From: an uncultured Faecalibacterium sp.
Lineage (GTDB): Bacteria > Bacillota > Clostridia > Oscillospirales > Ruminococcaceae
Length of the DNA: 20,183 nucleotides
Assembly (NCBI GenBank): GCA_937917475.1
Contig: CALDNF010000132.1
Coordinates: 1-20,183 of the forward strand
Reading direction: 5' to 3'
The notes under the pieces are model-generated. The model was not told the DNA's origin and made no database searches. It saw nothing but the letters and a program-made list of their open reading frames with translations. Position 1 is the first letter of the stretch. Each line of letters opens with the position of its first letter. Both the position numbers and the translations under genes were made by a program. This document shows, piece by piece, positions 1-7,375 of the stretch.

Positions 1-324
1 AAGTTTGGTTTCCATCTCGTCGGTCTCGCAGGTCGCAAGAAAGCCGCACCGCCCCAAGTTGATGCCGAGGATCGGTTTGTGATACTTCAGCGAACGGTTT
101 GCCTCATGGAGAATTGTGCCATCTCCACCAATGGTCAGGATCACATCCGTCTGTTGCAGGCAGTCGTCCAGCGGGAGATACTGTACGCCCATGGCGGTGC
201 ATTCATTCTGCAGAGTGTCCTGCATGAGGACCTGTGCGCCGTGGGTCAGCAAAATCTGCGCGGCCCGCAGTGCGATATTATTCGCCTGCGGCTTGCCGGG
301 GTTCGGAGAGATATAAACCGTCAT
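1..324 (-). CDS. nadK: NAD kinase, N-terminal part (cut by window edge)
   Basis: This is an ATP/polyphosphate NAD kinase, which phosphorylates NAD to NADP in the cytoplasm. Only the first 108 residues are in the window; the gene continues past position 1. The diagnostic kinase motif GGDGT is at residues 66-70, followed by LHEAN and then the family block ILGINLGRCGFLA at about residues 86-98. The ATG at 322-324 has a good ribosome site (AAGGAG) about ten bases upstream. It follows tlyA by 24 bases and is the last visible gene of the long minus-strand run. A tlyA-nadK neighbourhood, often followed by argR and recN, is common in Clostridia; those genes would lie outside the window. The family assignment is secure from the motifs, but the full length cannot be judged. 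Confidence 0.95.
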   Translation of the reverse strand, partial: MTVYISPNPGKPQANNIALRAAQILLTHGAQVLMQDTLQNECTAMGVQYLPLDDCLQQTDVILTIGGDGTILHEANRSLKYHKPILGINLGRCGFLATCETDEMETKL

Positions 325-348
325 CGTCCTCGCTCCTTCTGCTGCGTT

Positions 349-1152
349 TTATTTGTCAAGCGACGCATGGCTGGCGGCAACGACCTGTTCGGCCACCGCA
401 TCGTCCAGCACGGCCGGGGTATCGCTCTTCTGCACGAACATCAAATACTCAATGTTACCCTCCGGCCCCTTGACCGGGCTGAAATCCAGACCGCAGACGA
501 CAAAGCCATTCGCCGCCGCATAACCCATGGCGTTGTGCAGAACTTCACGGTGGGTGGCCGGGTCGCGGACGACGCCGTTTTTGCCGACCTTCTCCCGACC
601 GGCTTCAAACTGTGGCTTGACCAGACAGACGCCCATGGCATCCGGCGTGGTGATGGCCTGCGCCACCGGGAAAATGTGATGCAGCGAGATAAACGACACG
701 TCCACGCTGAAAAACTCAATGGCTTCTTCCAGTTGTTCCGGCGTCACGCTGCGGATATTCGTCCGCTCCATATTGATGACCCGGGGGTCGGTACGCAGGC
801 TCCATGCCAGCTGGCCGTATCCAACATCCACGGCATAGACCTTGACTGCACCATTCTGGAGCATACAATCGGTAAAGCCGCCGGTGGATGCACCAATGTC
901 CATGCAGACTTTGCCGTTGGGCGTGAGGGGAAAGCACTGCATCGCCTTTTCCAGCTTCAAGCCGCCCCGGCTGACGTAGCCAATATCGTGTCCCCGCACT
1001 TCTACCTGTGCGTCCTCTTTGATCATTTCACCGGCTTTGTCCACCTTCTGATTGTTGACATACACCACGCCGGACATGATCATTGCCTTTGCACGTTCAC
1101 GGCTCTGGATCAGACCATGCTGAACCAGATATTGATCCAATCGAATTTTCAA
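349..1152 (-). CDS. tlyA: TlyA family rRNA 2'-O-methyltransferase (YqxC)
   Basis: 267 residues, the usual length for the TlyA/YqxC family of S-adenosylmethionine-dependent 2'-O-methyltransferases acting on ribosomal RNA. An S4 RNA-binding domain occupies about residues 3-60 (RLDQYLV start, then the SGVVYVNN turn). The Rossmann methyltransferase domain begins at about residue 80, with motif I DIGASTGGFTD at 85-95, DVSFISL at 151-157 and VKPQFE at 178-183. The start is a TTG at 1150-1152 that overlaps the dxs stop as TTGA; AAAGGAG lies ten bases upstream. A longer in-frame extension into dxs is possible on paper but has no family resemblance. Members are often named haemolysin A; nothing here supports a haemolysin role. 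dxs-tlyA adjacency matches B. subtilis. Confidence 0.93.
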   Translation of the reverse strand: MKIRLDQYLVQHGLIQSRERAKAMIMSGVVYVNNQKVDKAGEMIKEDAQVEVRGHDIGYVSRGGLKLEKAMQCFPLTPNGKVCMDIGASTGGFTDCMLQNGAVKVYAVDVGYGQLAWSLRTDPRVINMERTNIRSVTPEQLEEAIEFFSVDVSFISLHHIFPVAQAITTPDAMGVCLVKPQFEAGREKVGKNGVVRDPATHREVLHNAMGYAAANGFVVCGLDFSPVKGPEGNIEYLMFVQKSDTPAVLDDAVAEQVVAASHASLDK

Positions 1153-3038
1153 GTTGCCGCTTCTCCTTTCCCTGCATCCCGGACGGCCTGCGCAAGACTG
1201 TCCGCATCCAAACCGGTTACCTGCTTGATCTGAGGGACAGTCGCATGAGGCAGACAGACAGTTTCCACCGCCCGGTGAATGTAAGTACCCTTCCAGCCCG
1301 CTTTCTGAAGCGCAACGGCAAGGTGCTCTCCGATTCCGCCGCAGGCCACACACTCTTCTGCCATCAAAACAACGTCATATTGTTTGATTTCGCAAATCAG
1401 CTCTTCTGTAAAGGGAAAGATCTTTACAAGCTTGTAAACATCACAGGGCACGCCCTCTTCCCCCAGCTTCATCGCTGCATGAAGTACATCTTCCACCTCG
1501 TCGGCGTAACTGACGATCACGACCTTTGCATCCGGTACAGTATAGAGGTGGTCGAACTCCTTCCCGGAGCAGCCATACTGCGCAAGGAAAGAAGTCTCTC
1601 CACCACGAGGATAGCGGATCGCTCTGGGGCCATGCATCTCATCGCTCAGCAAAAGCGGGAGCCAATGTTTCAGTTCCGCATAGTTGGATGGCGAATAAAT
1701 GGGCATCCCGACCTCGCTGAGGAAAGCCGGGTCATAAATGCCCTGATGTGTCTCACCATCTGCCGGGACAAAGCCCGCACGGTCAATGGCGAAAACCACA
1801 TTCTCCTTCAGCAAGTTGACATCATGGATGATCTGATCGTAAGAACGCTGTAAAAATGTGGAGTAAATGCAAACAACAGGTAGCATTCCCTGACTTGCGA
1901 GACCCGCTGCAAAGGTCACTGCATGCTGCTCGGCCATACCAACATCAAAGAAACGCTTCGGATGGCTGTGATAGAAGAACTGCAATCCTGTGCCATACTT
2001 CATAGCCGCAGTAATGGCACAGATTTTTTCGTTGGAAGTTCCTTCTTTGTTCAGCAGATTGCCAAAAACTGTAGAGAAGGACTCCTTCGGCGCAACTTCC
2101 GGATCGGGGATGCCAGACGGATCTAGCTGGTCAAATTTGGACACACCATGATAGTTGCCCGGATTGTTCTCTGCCGGCTTATAGCCTTTTCCCTTTTTAG
2201 TGACGATATGCAGAAAATGCGGACCCGGCTGGCTGTGAATGGTCCGAAGCGTCCGTTCCAGTTCCGGTTCGTTATGACCATCCACCGGCCCAAAATACTG
2301 GAAACCCATGTCCTCAAACATCGTGGAATGATACATGGCCCGGCGGATCATCTTTTTGCCGTTTCCAATGGCCACTTTCAGCGGCTTGCCAACCACAGGC
2401 ACACCATCCAGAAAAGTGCGCACATTTTCCTTGGCGTCAAAATAGGTGTTGGTCGTGCGCAGATGGTTCAGATACCGTGCCAGCGCACCAACATTCTTGG
2501 AGATCGACATCTTGTTGTCGTTGAGGATCACCAGCAGGTTGTCCAGCCCACCGATATTATTCATACCCTCATAGACCATGCCGCCGGTAAAGGCACCATC
2601 GCCGATGATCGCAACCACCTGACCCGGCTCTCCACGCAGCTTTTTGGCCCATGCAATGCCGACCGCCAGCGAAAGTGCCGTGTTGCCATGGCCGGCGATA
2701 AAGGCATCGTGCTCGCTCTCGTTCGGATTCGGGAAACCGGAGATTCCATCGATCTGGCGCAGCTTTGCAAAGCCCTCTCTCCGTCCGGTCAGCAGTTTAT
2801 GGGTATAGCACTGATGGCCCACATCAAAAACGATCTCGTCTTTCGGGGTCTCCAACACTCGATGCAGAGCCACAGTCAGTTCGACCGCTCCCAGATTCGA
2901 GGCCAGATGACCGCCGGTTTTTGAAACATTATCCAGCAGAAATTTCCGAATTTCTTCGCAGAGCTCTTCCACCTGCCCGCTTTTCAGCTTTTTGAGATCG
3001 CTGGGCTGATGGATCTTTTCCAGCAAAGAAGAATTCAT
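1149..3038 (-). CDS. dxs: 1-deoxy-D-xylulose-5-phosphate synthase
   Basis: 629 residues, full length for DXS. This thiamine diphosphate enzyme condenses pyruvate and glyceraldehyde 3-phosphate in the first step of the MEP isoprenoid pathway. Visible landmarks are GHLASNLG at 43-50, GHGNTALSLAVG at 117-128, the thiamine-binding motif from GDG at 146-148 to NDN at 173-175, the DRAGF block, and VGMAEQHA, whose glutamate is the expected cofactor-activating residue. The C-terminal transketolase domain runs to the end. The ATG has AGAAGGA upstream. ispA lies two genes upstream in the same run, so precursor and prenyl-chain synthesis are co-located. The 60-base space before it contains a strong hairpin, described separately. 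Confidence 0.97.
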   Translation of the reverse strand: MNSSLLEKIHQPSDLKKLKSGQVEELCEEIRKFLLDNVSKTGGHLASNLGAVELTVALHRVLETPKDEIVFDVGHQCYTHKLLTGRREGFAKLRQIDGISGFPNPNESEHDAFIAGHGNTALSLAVGIAWAKKLRGEPGQVVAIIGDGAFTGGMVYEGMNNIGGLDNLLVILNDNKMSISKNVGALARYLNHLRTTNTYFDAKENVRTFLDGVPVVGKPLKVAIGNGKKMIRRAMYHSTMFEDMGFQYFGPVDGHNEPELERTLRTIHSQPGPHFLHIVTKKGKGYKPAENNPGNYHGVSKFDQLDPSGIPDPEVAPKESFSTVFGNLLNKEGTSNEKICAITAAMKYGTGLQFFYHSHPKRFFDVGMAEQHAVTFAAGLASQGMLPVVCIYSTFLQRSYDQIIHDVNLLKENVVFAIDRAGFVPADGETHQGIYDPAFLSEVGMPIYSPSNYAELKHWLPLLLSDEMHGPRAIRYPRGGETSFLAQYGCSGKEFDHLYTVPDAKVVIVSYADEVEDVLHAAMKLGEEGVPCDVYKLVKIFPFTEELICEIKQYDVVLMAEECVACGGIGEHLAVALQKAGWKGTYIHRAVETVCLPHATVPQIKQVTGLDADSLAQAVRDAGKGEAAT

Positions 3039-3067
3039 AAATCCACATCCTTCTCACTTGTTGTTTC

Positions 3068-3091
3068 CTGCGGGCCTCCAATTGCCCGCAG
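3068..3091 (-). other. Perfect 8-bp stem-loop between yuiD-like gene and dxs
   Basis: CTGCGGGC at 3068-3075 pairs exactly with GCCCGCAG at 3084-3091 around an 8-base loop. In the minus-strand transcript it falls after the stop of the yuiD-like gene and about 30 bases before the dxs start. No run of U follows on the minus strand, so it is not a standard intrinsic terminator. It could protect or separate mRNA segments; the function is unknown. Confidence 0.5.
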
Positions 3092-3098
3092 ATCTGTT

Positions 3099-3572
3099 TT
3101 ACGTCAGGCTCATCGGATACAGCGCACCGACCACTACACCAACGACCACACCTGCAACCACCTGAAGAGGCGTATGACCAACCATCTCTTTCAGGTGCAT
3201 ATTCTGCAGAAAGGGCGAATTCTTGGAGCTGATATCGATCCACTGTTCGATCATCTGGTTCAGCACTTTTGCCTGTTCGCCGGTCTCGTGCCGAACACCC
3301 ATGGCATCGTGCATGGTAATGATTGCCAGCACACAGGCCACAGCAAAAATCGGCGAAGATACTCCCTGACTGCGGGCTGTAGCAATGACCATAGCGCAGA
3401 CCGTTGCACTGTGGGCACTGGGCATACCGCCATCGCCCCACATTCGTTCCAGCTGGAGCTTGCCCAACAGGATAAAGTTAATGATGGTTTTGAGCACCTG
3501 CGCCGTAAACCATCCCAGCAGGGACACCGTCAAAATTTCGTTGATCGAGAAAATATCTCTGAGCAATTGCAT
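3099..3572 (-). CDS. yuiD: Divergent PAP2 (YuiD/DUF212) family membrane protein
   Basis: 157 residues, typical of the YuiD/DUF212 family, a small branch related to PAP2 acid phosphatase/haloperoxidase-like proteins. Hydrophobic segments lie at about residues 13-36, 55-90 and 136-152, so it is an integral membrane protein. The phosphatase-like blocks are GMPSAHSA at 49-56, RHETGEQAKVLN at 94-105 and GHTPLQV at 132-138. These carry the expected arginine, serine-histidine and histidine positions. Its substrate is not known. Position between ispA and dxs makes a link to polyprenyl phosphate or diphosphate metabolism an attractive guess, but the sequence does not prove it. The ribosome site is modest (GGAAAG about ten bases before ATG). 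Confidence 0.88.
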   Translation of the reverse strand: MQLLRDIFSINEILTVSLLGWFTAQVLKTIINFILLGKLQLERMWGDGGMPSAHSATVCAMVIATARSQGVSSPIFAVACVLAIITMHDAMGVRHETGEQAKVLNQMIEQWIDISSKNSPFLQNMHLKEMVGHTPLQVVAGVVVGVVVGALYPMSLT

Positions 3573-3612
3573 GACTTATCCACTTTCCGAACGATTAAAC
3601 GTTCCTTTTATT

Positions 3613-4494
3613 TTAATGGGACCGCACAAGAAGCTGTTTTGCCAGCGTCTCAAGGAAGGCGCACCGGTCACCGAATTCCTCACGGAGCGTTGCGCAGGTC
3701 TCATCATTGATCTTTTTGGCCAGTTCCATAGCACCATCGGTGCCGAACAGGGTCACAAAAGTAGTCTTGCCGTTTTCACTGTCGCTGCCGATGGGTTTGC
3801 CCAGCTGCTCCTGCGTACCGACCACATCCAGTACATCGTCAACGATTTGGAACACAAGGCCGATGCCGTAAGCGTAGGCTTCCAGCTCCCGGCACTGCTG
3901 CTCCGTTGCCTGTGCAGCGGCGGCACCCATCTGCACGGCAGCATTGATAAGAGCACCCGTCTTGTGGCGGTGGATCAGCCGGAGCTGTTCTTCCGTTGCC
4001 GCCAGAGCTTCATATTTCAGATCCAGCTCCTGTCCATAGACCATTCCATGGCTACCTGCACCCATGCCCAGCGCACGAGCTGCACGGACACAGATCTCCG
4101 GTGAAGCCTTGGTGTGGGCAATTGCATTGAACGCTTCCGTCAGCAGCACATCACCTGCCAGCATGGCGGTCGATTCGCCAAACGCTTTGTGGCAGGAAGG
4201 CTTGCCCCGGCGGAGGTCGTCGTTGTCCATGCAGGGTAGGTCATCGTGGATCAGGGAATAGCAGTGCAGCATTTCAACCGAAGCAGCAAACTGCTCTGCA
4301 GCCTCGGCACAGCCGTCCAGCATATCGCAGACTGCAAGAACCAGCACTGCACGGATCCGCTTTCCGCCGCCCATCAGGCTGTACCGGGCTGCACGGCAGA
4401 CCTCGGACTCCTCCGGCAAATACTCTTTGCAGGCAGCATCCAGCGCATGGTTGACCCGAGTGAGATATTCCTGATACCGTTTTTCGTAATCCAT
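3613..4494 (-). CDS. ispA: Polyprenyl (farnesyl/geranyl) diphosphate synthase
   Basis: 293 residues. This is a class I trans-prenyltransferase that extends dimethylallyl or geranyl diphosphate with isopentenyl diphosphate to make farnesyl diphosphate. GGGKRIR is at 42-48. The first aspartate-rich motif, DDLPCMDNDD, is at 84-93 and carries the two-residue insertion typical of bacterial FPP synthases. The second motif, DDVLD, is at 219-223, followed by GKTTFVTL. The ATG at 4492-4494 was chosen because GAGGAGGAAG lies directly upstream; an in-frame ATG 19 residues earlier would overlap xseB and adds nothing family-like. It follows xseB by 13 bases. Chain length (C15 rather than C20) is inferred from family and context. 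Confidence 0.94.
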   Translation of the reverse strand: MDYEKRYQEYLTRVNHALDAACKEYLPEESEVCRAARYSLMGGGKRIRAVLVLAVCDMLDGCAEAAEQFAASVEMLHCYSLIHDDLPCMDNDDLRRGKPSCHKAFGESTAMLAGDVLLTEAFNAIAHTKASPEICVRAARALGMGAGSHGMVYGQELDLKYEALAATEEQLRLIHRHKTGALINAAVQMGAAAAQATEQQCRELEAYAYGIGLVFQIVDDVLDVVGTQEQLGKPIGSDSENGKTTFVTLFGTDGAMELAKKINDETCATLREEFGDRCAFLETLAKQLLVRSH

Positions 4495-4507
4495 GAAAAC
4501 TTCCTCC

Positions 4508-4726
4508 TCAATCTTCCGCCGCCGGTTCTGCTGCGGTTCGTTTTGCATCAATTTCTTCCATCTGCAAGGCAGCCTTGTCCAATGCAGTGCGGCAGTAATC
4601 CATCAATGCCGCCGCCTCTGCATACAGCTTGACCGATTCGGTCAAAGTCGTATCGTCCTGCTGCATCCGGGTTAAAATTGTATCCAGCCGGGACATTCCA
4701 TCCTCAAAGCTTTTGGGTGCTCTCAT
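4508..4726 (-). CDS. xseB: Exodeoxyribonuclease VII small subunit
   Basis: 72 residues, normal for XseB, the small helical subunit of exonuclease VII, which degrades single-stranded DNA together with XseA. The family pattern is clear: SFEDGMSRLDTIL at about 6-18, a short linker, then LTESVKLYAEAAAL and a second helix. The last ten residues are an acidic, alanine-rich tail. The ATG overlaps the end of xseA by 23 bases and has GGAGGAGA upstream, so it is probably translated in step with xseA. Confidence 0.94.
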   Translation of the reverse strand: MRAPKSFEDGMSRLDTILTRMQQDDTTLTESVKLYAEAAALMDYCRTALDKAALQMEEIDAKRTAAEPAAED

Positions 4727-5927
4727 TGATCTCCTCCACTGTTTTCACCGTGCATACTGCTCGCTGCGCTGCACCACGAAGGACCACGGTCTGGCCCTGC
4801 CGGATCTCGTCTGCCGAAGTAAACGTACCATCCGGGTTCATTACCATGGCATAGCCCCGGGCAAGGACCCGGTAGGGGCTAAGCGAATCTGTCAGAGCTG
4901 CTGCATGGGCAAGCTCTTGCTCTGCCCGCTTCTGAATCTGCCGCACGGAGACCGTGCAGGCCTTTTCCTGCTCCAGCAGCTTCTGCCGCCCATTCCGCAG
5001 CACCCGCTGCGTGATCTCCGGCGAAAACTTCTTTTCTGCCTGTTCCAGATCATTATAGCATACTTCCAAGCGGTCGTGGGCGAAATTCTGAATATTTTGT
5101 TCAATATCACTCAATTTGCGCAATACTTCCATCCGATCCGGCACGGCAAGCTCTGCTGCTGCCGAAGGAGTCGGTGCACGCCGGTCCGCCACAAAATCCA
5201 GGATCGTAAAATCGATCTCGTGTCCAATGGCACTGATGAGGGGTGCTTTGCATCGATACGCCGCCCGTGCGATCTTTTCTGCATTGAAGACCCAGAGATC
5301 TTCTCTGCTGCCGCCGCCCCGGGCCACAATGATCTCATCCACTTTTCCGCTCTGATCCAGCCGGGTGATCGCCTGTGCGATCTCATCCGCTGCCTCAAAG
5401 CCCTGTACGTTGACCGGGAAAAGCAGCAGTTTCACCATGGGCCAGCGGCGGCCGATCACATTCCGGATATCCTGCAAGGCAGCCCCGGTCCTACTGGTTA
5501 CAAGGCCGATACAATCCGGGCAGGCAGGCAGAGGTTTTTTGTGTTCCAGCGCAAAAAGACCTTCCTGATCCAGCTTAGCTTTCAACTGCTCAAATGCCAG
5601 CTGCGCCGAGCCGATACCATCCGGAAACATCTCGTTGACATAGAGCTGAAATGCTCCGTCCCGTTCATAGAGTGTTGCACGGCAGCGGACAACGACCCGC
5701 ATCCCCTCCTCTGGCCGGAACCCCAGCCGACGAGCATCCGAACGAAACATCACTGCCTTGACACTTGCGGTCTCGTCCCGAAGTGAAAAGTAGCAGTGAC
5801 CACTCCGGGAGTTCTGTACAAAGTTTGCAATTTCCCCTCGCAGTGCGAGGTCAAACAGCAAATCATTTGCATCGAACAGCGTTTTCACATACCGGTTCAA
5901 AGCAGAGACTGAGATCACTTCAGCCAT
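4704..5927 (-). CDS. xseA: Exodeoxyribonuclease VII large subunit
   Basis: 407 residues, somewhat shorter than the 440-460 usual in E. coli and B. subtilis, mainly in the coiled-coil section. An N-terminal OB-fold (about 1-100, with GEIANF and GHCYFSLRD) binds single-stranded DNA. The catalytic domain follows, with GLVTSRTGAALQD at about 141-153, VARGGGSREDLW at 201-212 and GHEIDFTI with ADRRAPTPSAAAEL at about 235-260. A helical region and a C-terminal beta segment (LARGYAMV) complete it. The ATG at 5925-5927 has AGGAGG seven bases upstream; longer in-frame readings run into the preceding gene. The start overlaps the end of the TsaD-like gene by 13 bases. Together with xseB it forms exonuclease VII. 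Confidence 0.95.
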   Translation of the reverse strand: MAEVISVSALNRYVKTLFDANDLLFDLALRGEIANFVQNSRSGHCYFSLRDETASVKAVMFRSDARRLGFRPEEGMRVVVRCRATLYERDGAFQLYVNEMFPDGIGSAQLAFEQLKAKLDQEGLFALEHKKPLPACPDCIGLVTSRTGAALQDIRNVIGRRWPMVKLLLFPVNVQGFEAADEIAQAITRLDQSGKVDEIIVARGGGSREDLWVFNAEKIARAAYRCKAPLISAIGHEIDFTILDFVADRRAPTPSAAAELAVPDRMEVLRKLSDIEQNIQNFAHDRLEVCYNDLEQAEKKFSPEITQRVLRNGRQKLLEQEKACTVSVRQIQKRAEQELAHAAALTDSLSPYRVLARGYAMVMNPDGTFTSADEIRQGQTVVLRGAAQRAVCTVKTVEEINESTQKL

Positions 5928-6856
5928 AGTCCTGCCTCCTGCGCTGCAAGGATGGACACGCCGATGGCATTGTCGCTTGAATATTGTCCCGGCACAAAAT
6001 GGACCTGTGGGAGACGCTGCTGCACCCAGGTCCGGATGATATCGCTGCTCATCACGCCGCCGGCACAAACCACCGGCAGACCCGGATATTCCTTCTGCGC
6101 AGCCTTGGTCATTTTGACTACTGTATCCGCTACGCAGAGCAGGCAGTATTTACAGACGTAAGCCGGGGATTTTCCCGCAGTAAGCAGAGCATTGCACTGA
6201 TTTTCCAGCCCTGAAAGGCTGCAGGCCATTCCTTTTACGCTGGATTTTGGTTTGATTTCCTCGCTGCACTCCGCAGCAAGGTGGGAGACTTCTGCTCCCG
6301 CCGGGAATCCAAACCCCAGCTTAACCCCTACACGGTCAACCGCCTGTCCGGCATAAAGATCGCTGCTGGTACCCAAAGTCTCAATGGCCCGGACCTGATC
6401 ACAGAGAAGCAGGTCTGTTGTGCCGCCCGAGATATGGAACAGCAGGACTTTCTGGCGGAAAAGCTCTTCTCCCTTTGCTGCAAACAAAGCTGCGGCAGCA
6501 TGGCCCTGCTGATGAGTCGTGCCGATCAGCGGAATCTTTTTTGCCTGCGCAAACGCAGTTGCTGCACTGACACCTGCCAGAAAACAGGGCATATAACTGC
6601 CCTCCACCGGGCGGGGTTTCCGGGAAACACCCACCGCTGTGATCCGGGTCAGGTCAAACTCTGCTCCAAGCTCTGCCAGCATCTCCGGCAATGCAACTGT
6701 GTGGTGAAACAGTGCATCGCTCTGCCGAAGCCCCAGCTGCCCTTCCTTGACCGGAAGAAATCGCTTTTTTGCGCAAACAACCTCTCCGGCTGTATCAAAA
6801 ACGGCCAGAGAGGTTGCGTAGTTGCTTGTGTCGAACCCCAGTGTATAGCAGCTCAC
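5915..6856 (-). CDS. TsaD-like (glycoprotease, M22/COG0533-type) paralogue
   Basis: 313 residues of the ASKHA-fold family that includes TsaD (Kae1/Gcp), the catalytic subunit of tRNA threonylcarbamoyladenosine synthesis. The metal-binding HxxxH is present as HQQGH at 115-119 and the third ligand aspartate is in SSDNA at about 293-297. The phosphate loop SGGTTDL is at 143-149 and GFGFPAGAEVSHLA at 181-194. It differs from standard TsaD between residues 78 and 95, where the usual glycine-rich GPGL stretch is replaced by SRKPRPVEGSYMP. It is therefore best called a paralogue, of a type seen next to xse/nusB in Clostridia, with unproven function. The start is GTG, overlapping the nusB stop as GTGA. 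Confidence is high for the family and low for the exact role. Confidence 0.85.
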   Translation of the reverse strand: MSCYTLGFDTSNYATSLAVFDTAGEVVCAKKRFLPVKEGQLGLRQSDALFHHTVALPEMLAELGAEFDLTRITAVGVSRKPRPVEGSYMPCFLAGVSAATAFAQAKKIPLIGTTHQQGHAAAALFAAKGEELFRQKVLLFHISGGTTDLLLCDQVRAIETLGTSSDLYAGQAVDRVGVKLGFGFPAGAEVSHLAAECSEEIKPKSSVKGMACSLSGLENQCNALLTAGKSPAYVCKYCLLCVADTVVKMTKAAQKEYPGLPVVCAGGVMSSDIIRTWVQQRLPQVHFVPGQYSSDNAIGVSILAAQEAGLWLK

Positions 6857-7296
6857 AGCTCTTCAGACTCCGTTGCTTCAGCGTCGAGGCCCTGTTCCCG
6901 GGCAACTGCACCCAGCAGGCCGTTGACAAACTGATAATCTTCATCTGCGCCGTACTTTTTGGTCAGCTCCACAGCTTCATTGATGACAACGCCGGGCTTC
7001 TTTTCATCGCCATACAGCATCTCAGCCAGAGCAAGACGCAACACTGTCAGGCTGACCCGGGGCAGACGCTCCATGGTCCAGTTGCGCAGATGGTCACTGA
7101 TGAGGTCATCCACCTCTGCAGAGTGCTCATAGTAGGCACGGAGCAGCCGCTGACCGAACACGTCCACGGGATGCTCTTCGTCGTCCTCATGGTGGTTGGT
7201 CAGAGCCTCTTCCAGCGGGATATCACCAAACGTCTGGGAAAAAGCCAGCAGAAATGCGTTCTCTCGTGCTTCACGGCGGGGTAAAATATTCTCCAT
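6853..7296 (-). CDS. nusB: Transcription antitermination factor NusB
   Basis: 147 residues, the usual size. NusB binds the boxA RNA element with NusE (S10) and supports antitermination and processive transcription of rRNA operons. The all-helical fold is recognisable from the REARENAFLLAFSQ start at about 7-20 and the C-terminal blocks LPRVSLTVLRLALAEM, PGVVINEAVELTKKYG and QFVNGLLGAV. The ATG at 7294-7296 has AGAGGA five bases upstream; an in-frame start 12 residues earlier lies inside the hairpin before the gene and is less likely. An acidic histidine-rich insertion (NHHEDDEEH, about 35-43) is slightly unusual. The stop overlaps the next gene's start. Confidence 0.94.
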   Translation of the reverse strand: MENILPRREARENAFLLAFSQTFGDIPLEEALTNHHEDDEEHPVDVFGQRLLRAYYEHSAEVDDLISDHLRNWTMERLPRVSLTVLRLALAEMLYGDEKKPGVVINEAVELTKKYGADEDYQFVNGLLGAVAREQGLDAEATESEEL

Positions 7297-7312
7297 AATG
7301 TTCCTCTCACAG

Positions 7313-7352
7313 TGCGCCATCCTCTTTGACACACATCAAAAAGGATGGCGCA
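7313..7352 (-). promoter_or_regulatory. Long hairpin in the yqhY-nusB spacer, before the nusB start
   Basis: TGCGCCATCC at 7313-7322 pairs perfectly with GGATGGCGCA at 7343-7352. A second stem, TTTGA/TCAAA at 7325-7329 and 7336-7340, extends it around a six-base loop. In the minus-strand transcript the hairpin ends about 16 bases before the nusB ATG, just ahead of its ribosome site. No U run follows, so it is not a normal terminator for yqhY. A role in mRNA processing, partial termination or translational control of nusB is possible; none is shown by sequence alone. Confidence 0.55.
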
Positions 7353-7375
7353 GTTCCGTTCTTTTAATTTTTGAT

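Noticed and set aside
349..1152. Haemolysin annotation for TlyA
   Set aside because: The S4 plus FtsJ-like methyltransferase layout shows an RNA methyltransferase; the haemolysin name is historical.
79..1233. Long plus-strand open frame opposite tlyA and the end of dxs
   Set aside because: It is antisense to well-supported genes, shows no family motif and has no ribosome site; long antisense frames are expected from GC-rich codon use.
5052..5060. Extended -10 (TGCTATAAT on the minus strand) inside xseA
   Set aside because: There is no matching -35 box at a suitable distance and it lies in coding sequence, so chance is more likely than an internal promoter for xseB-ispA.
4629..5786. 385-residue plus-strand open frame opposite xseA and xseB
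   Set aside because: It covers conserved exonuclease VII genes on the minus strand and has no motifs of its own.
7321..7331. boxA-like CCTCTTTGACA near nusB on the plus strand
   Set aside because: It is antisense to nusB and inside a palindromic hairpin, with no plus-strand gene or boxB/boxC context; it is mentioned only as part of the hairpin finding.
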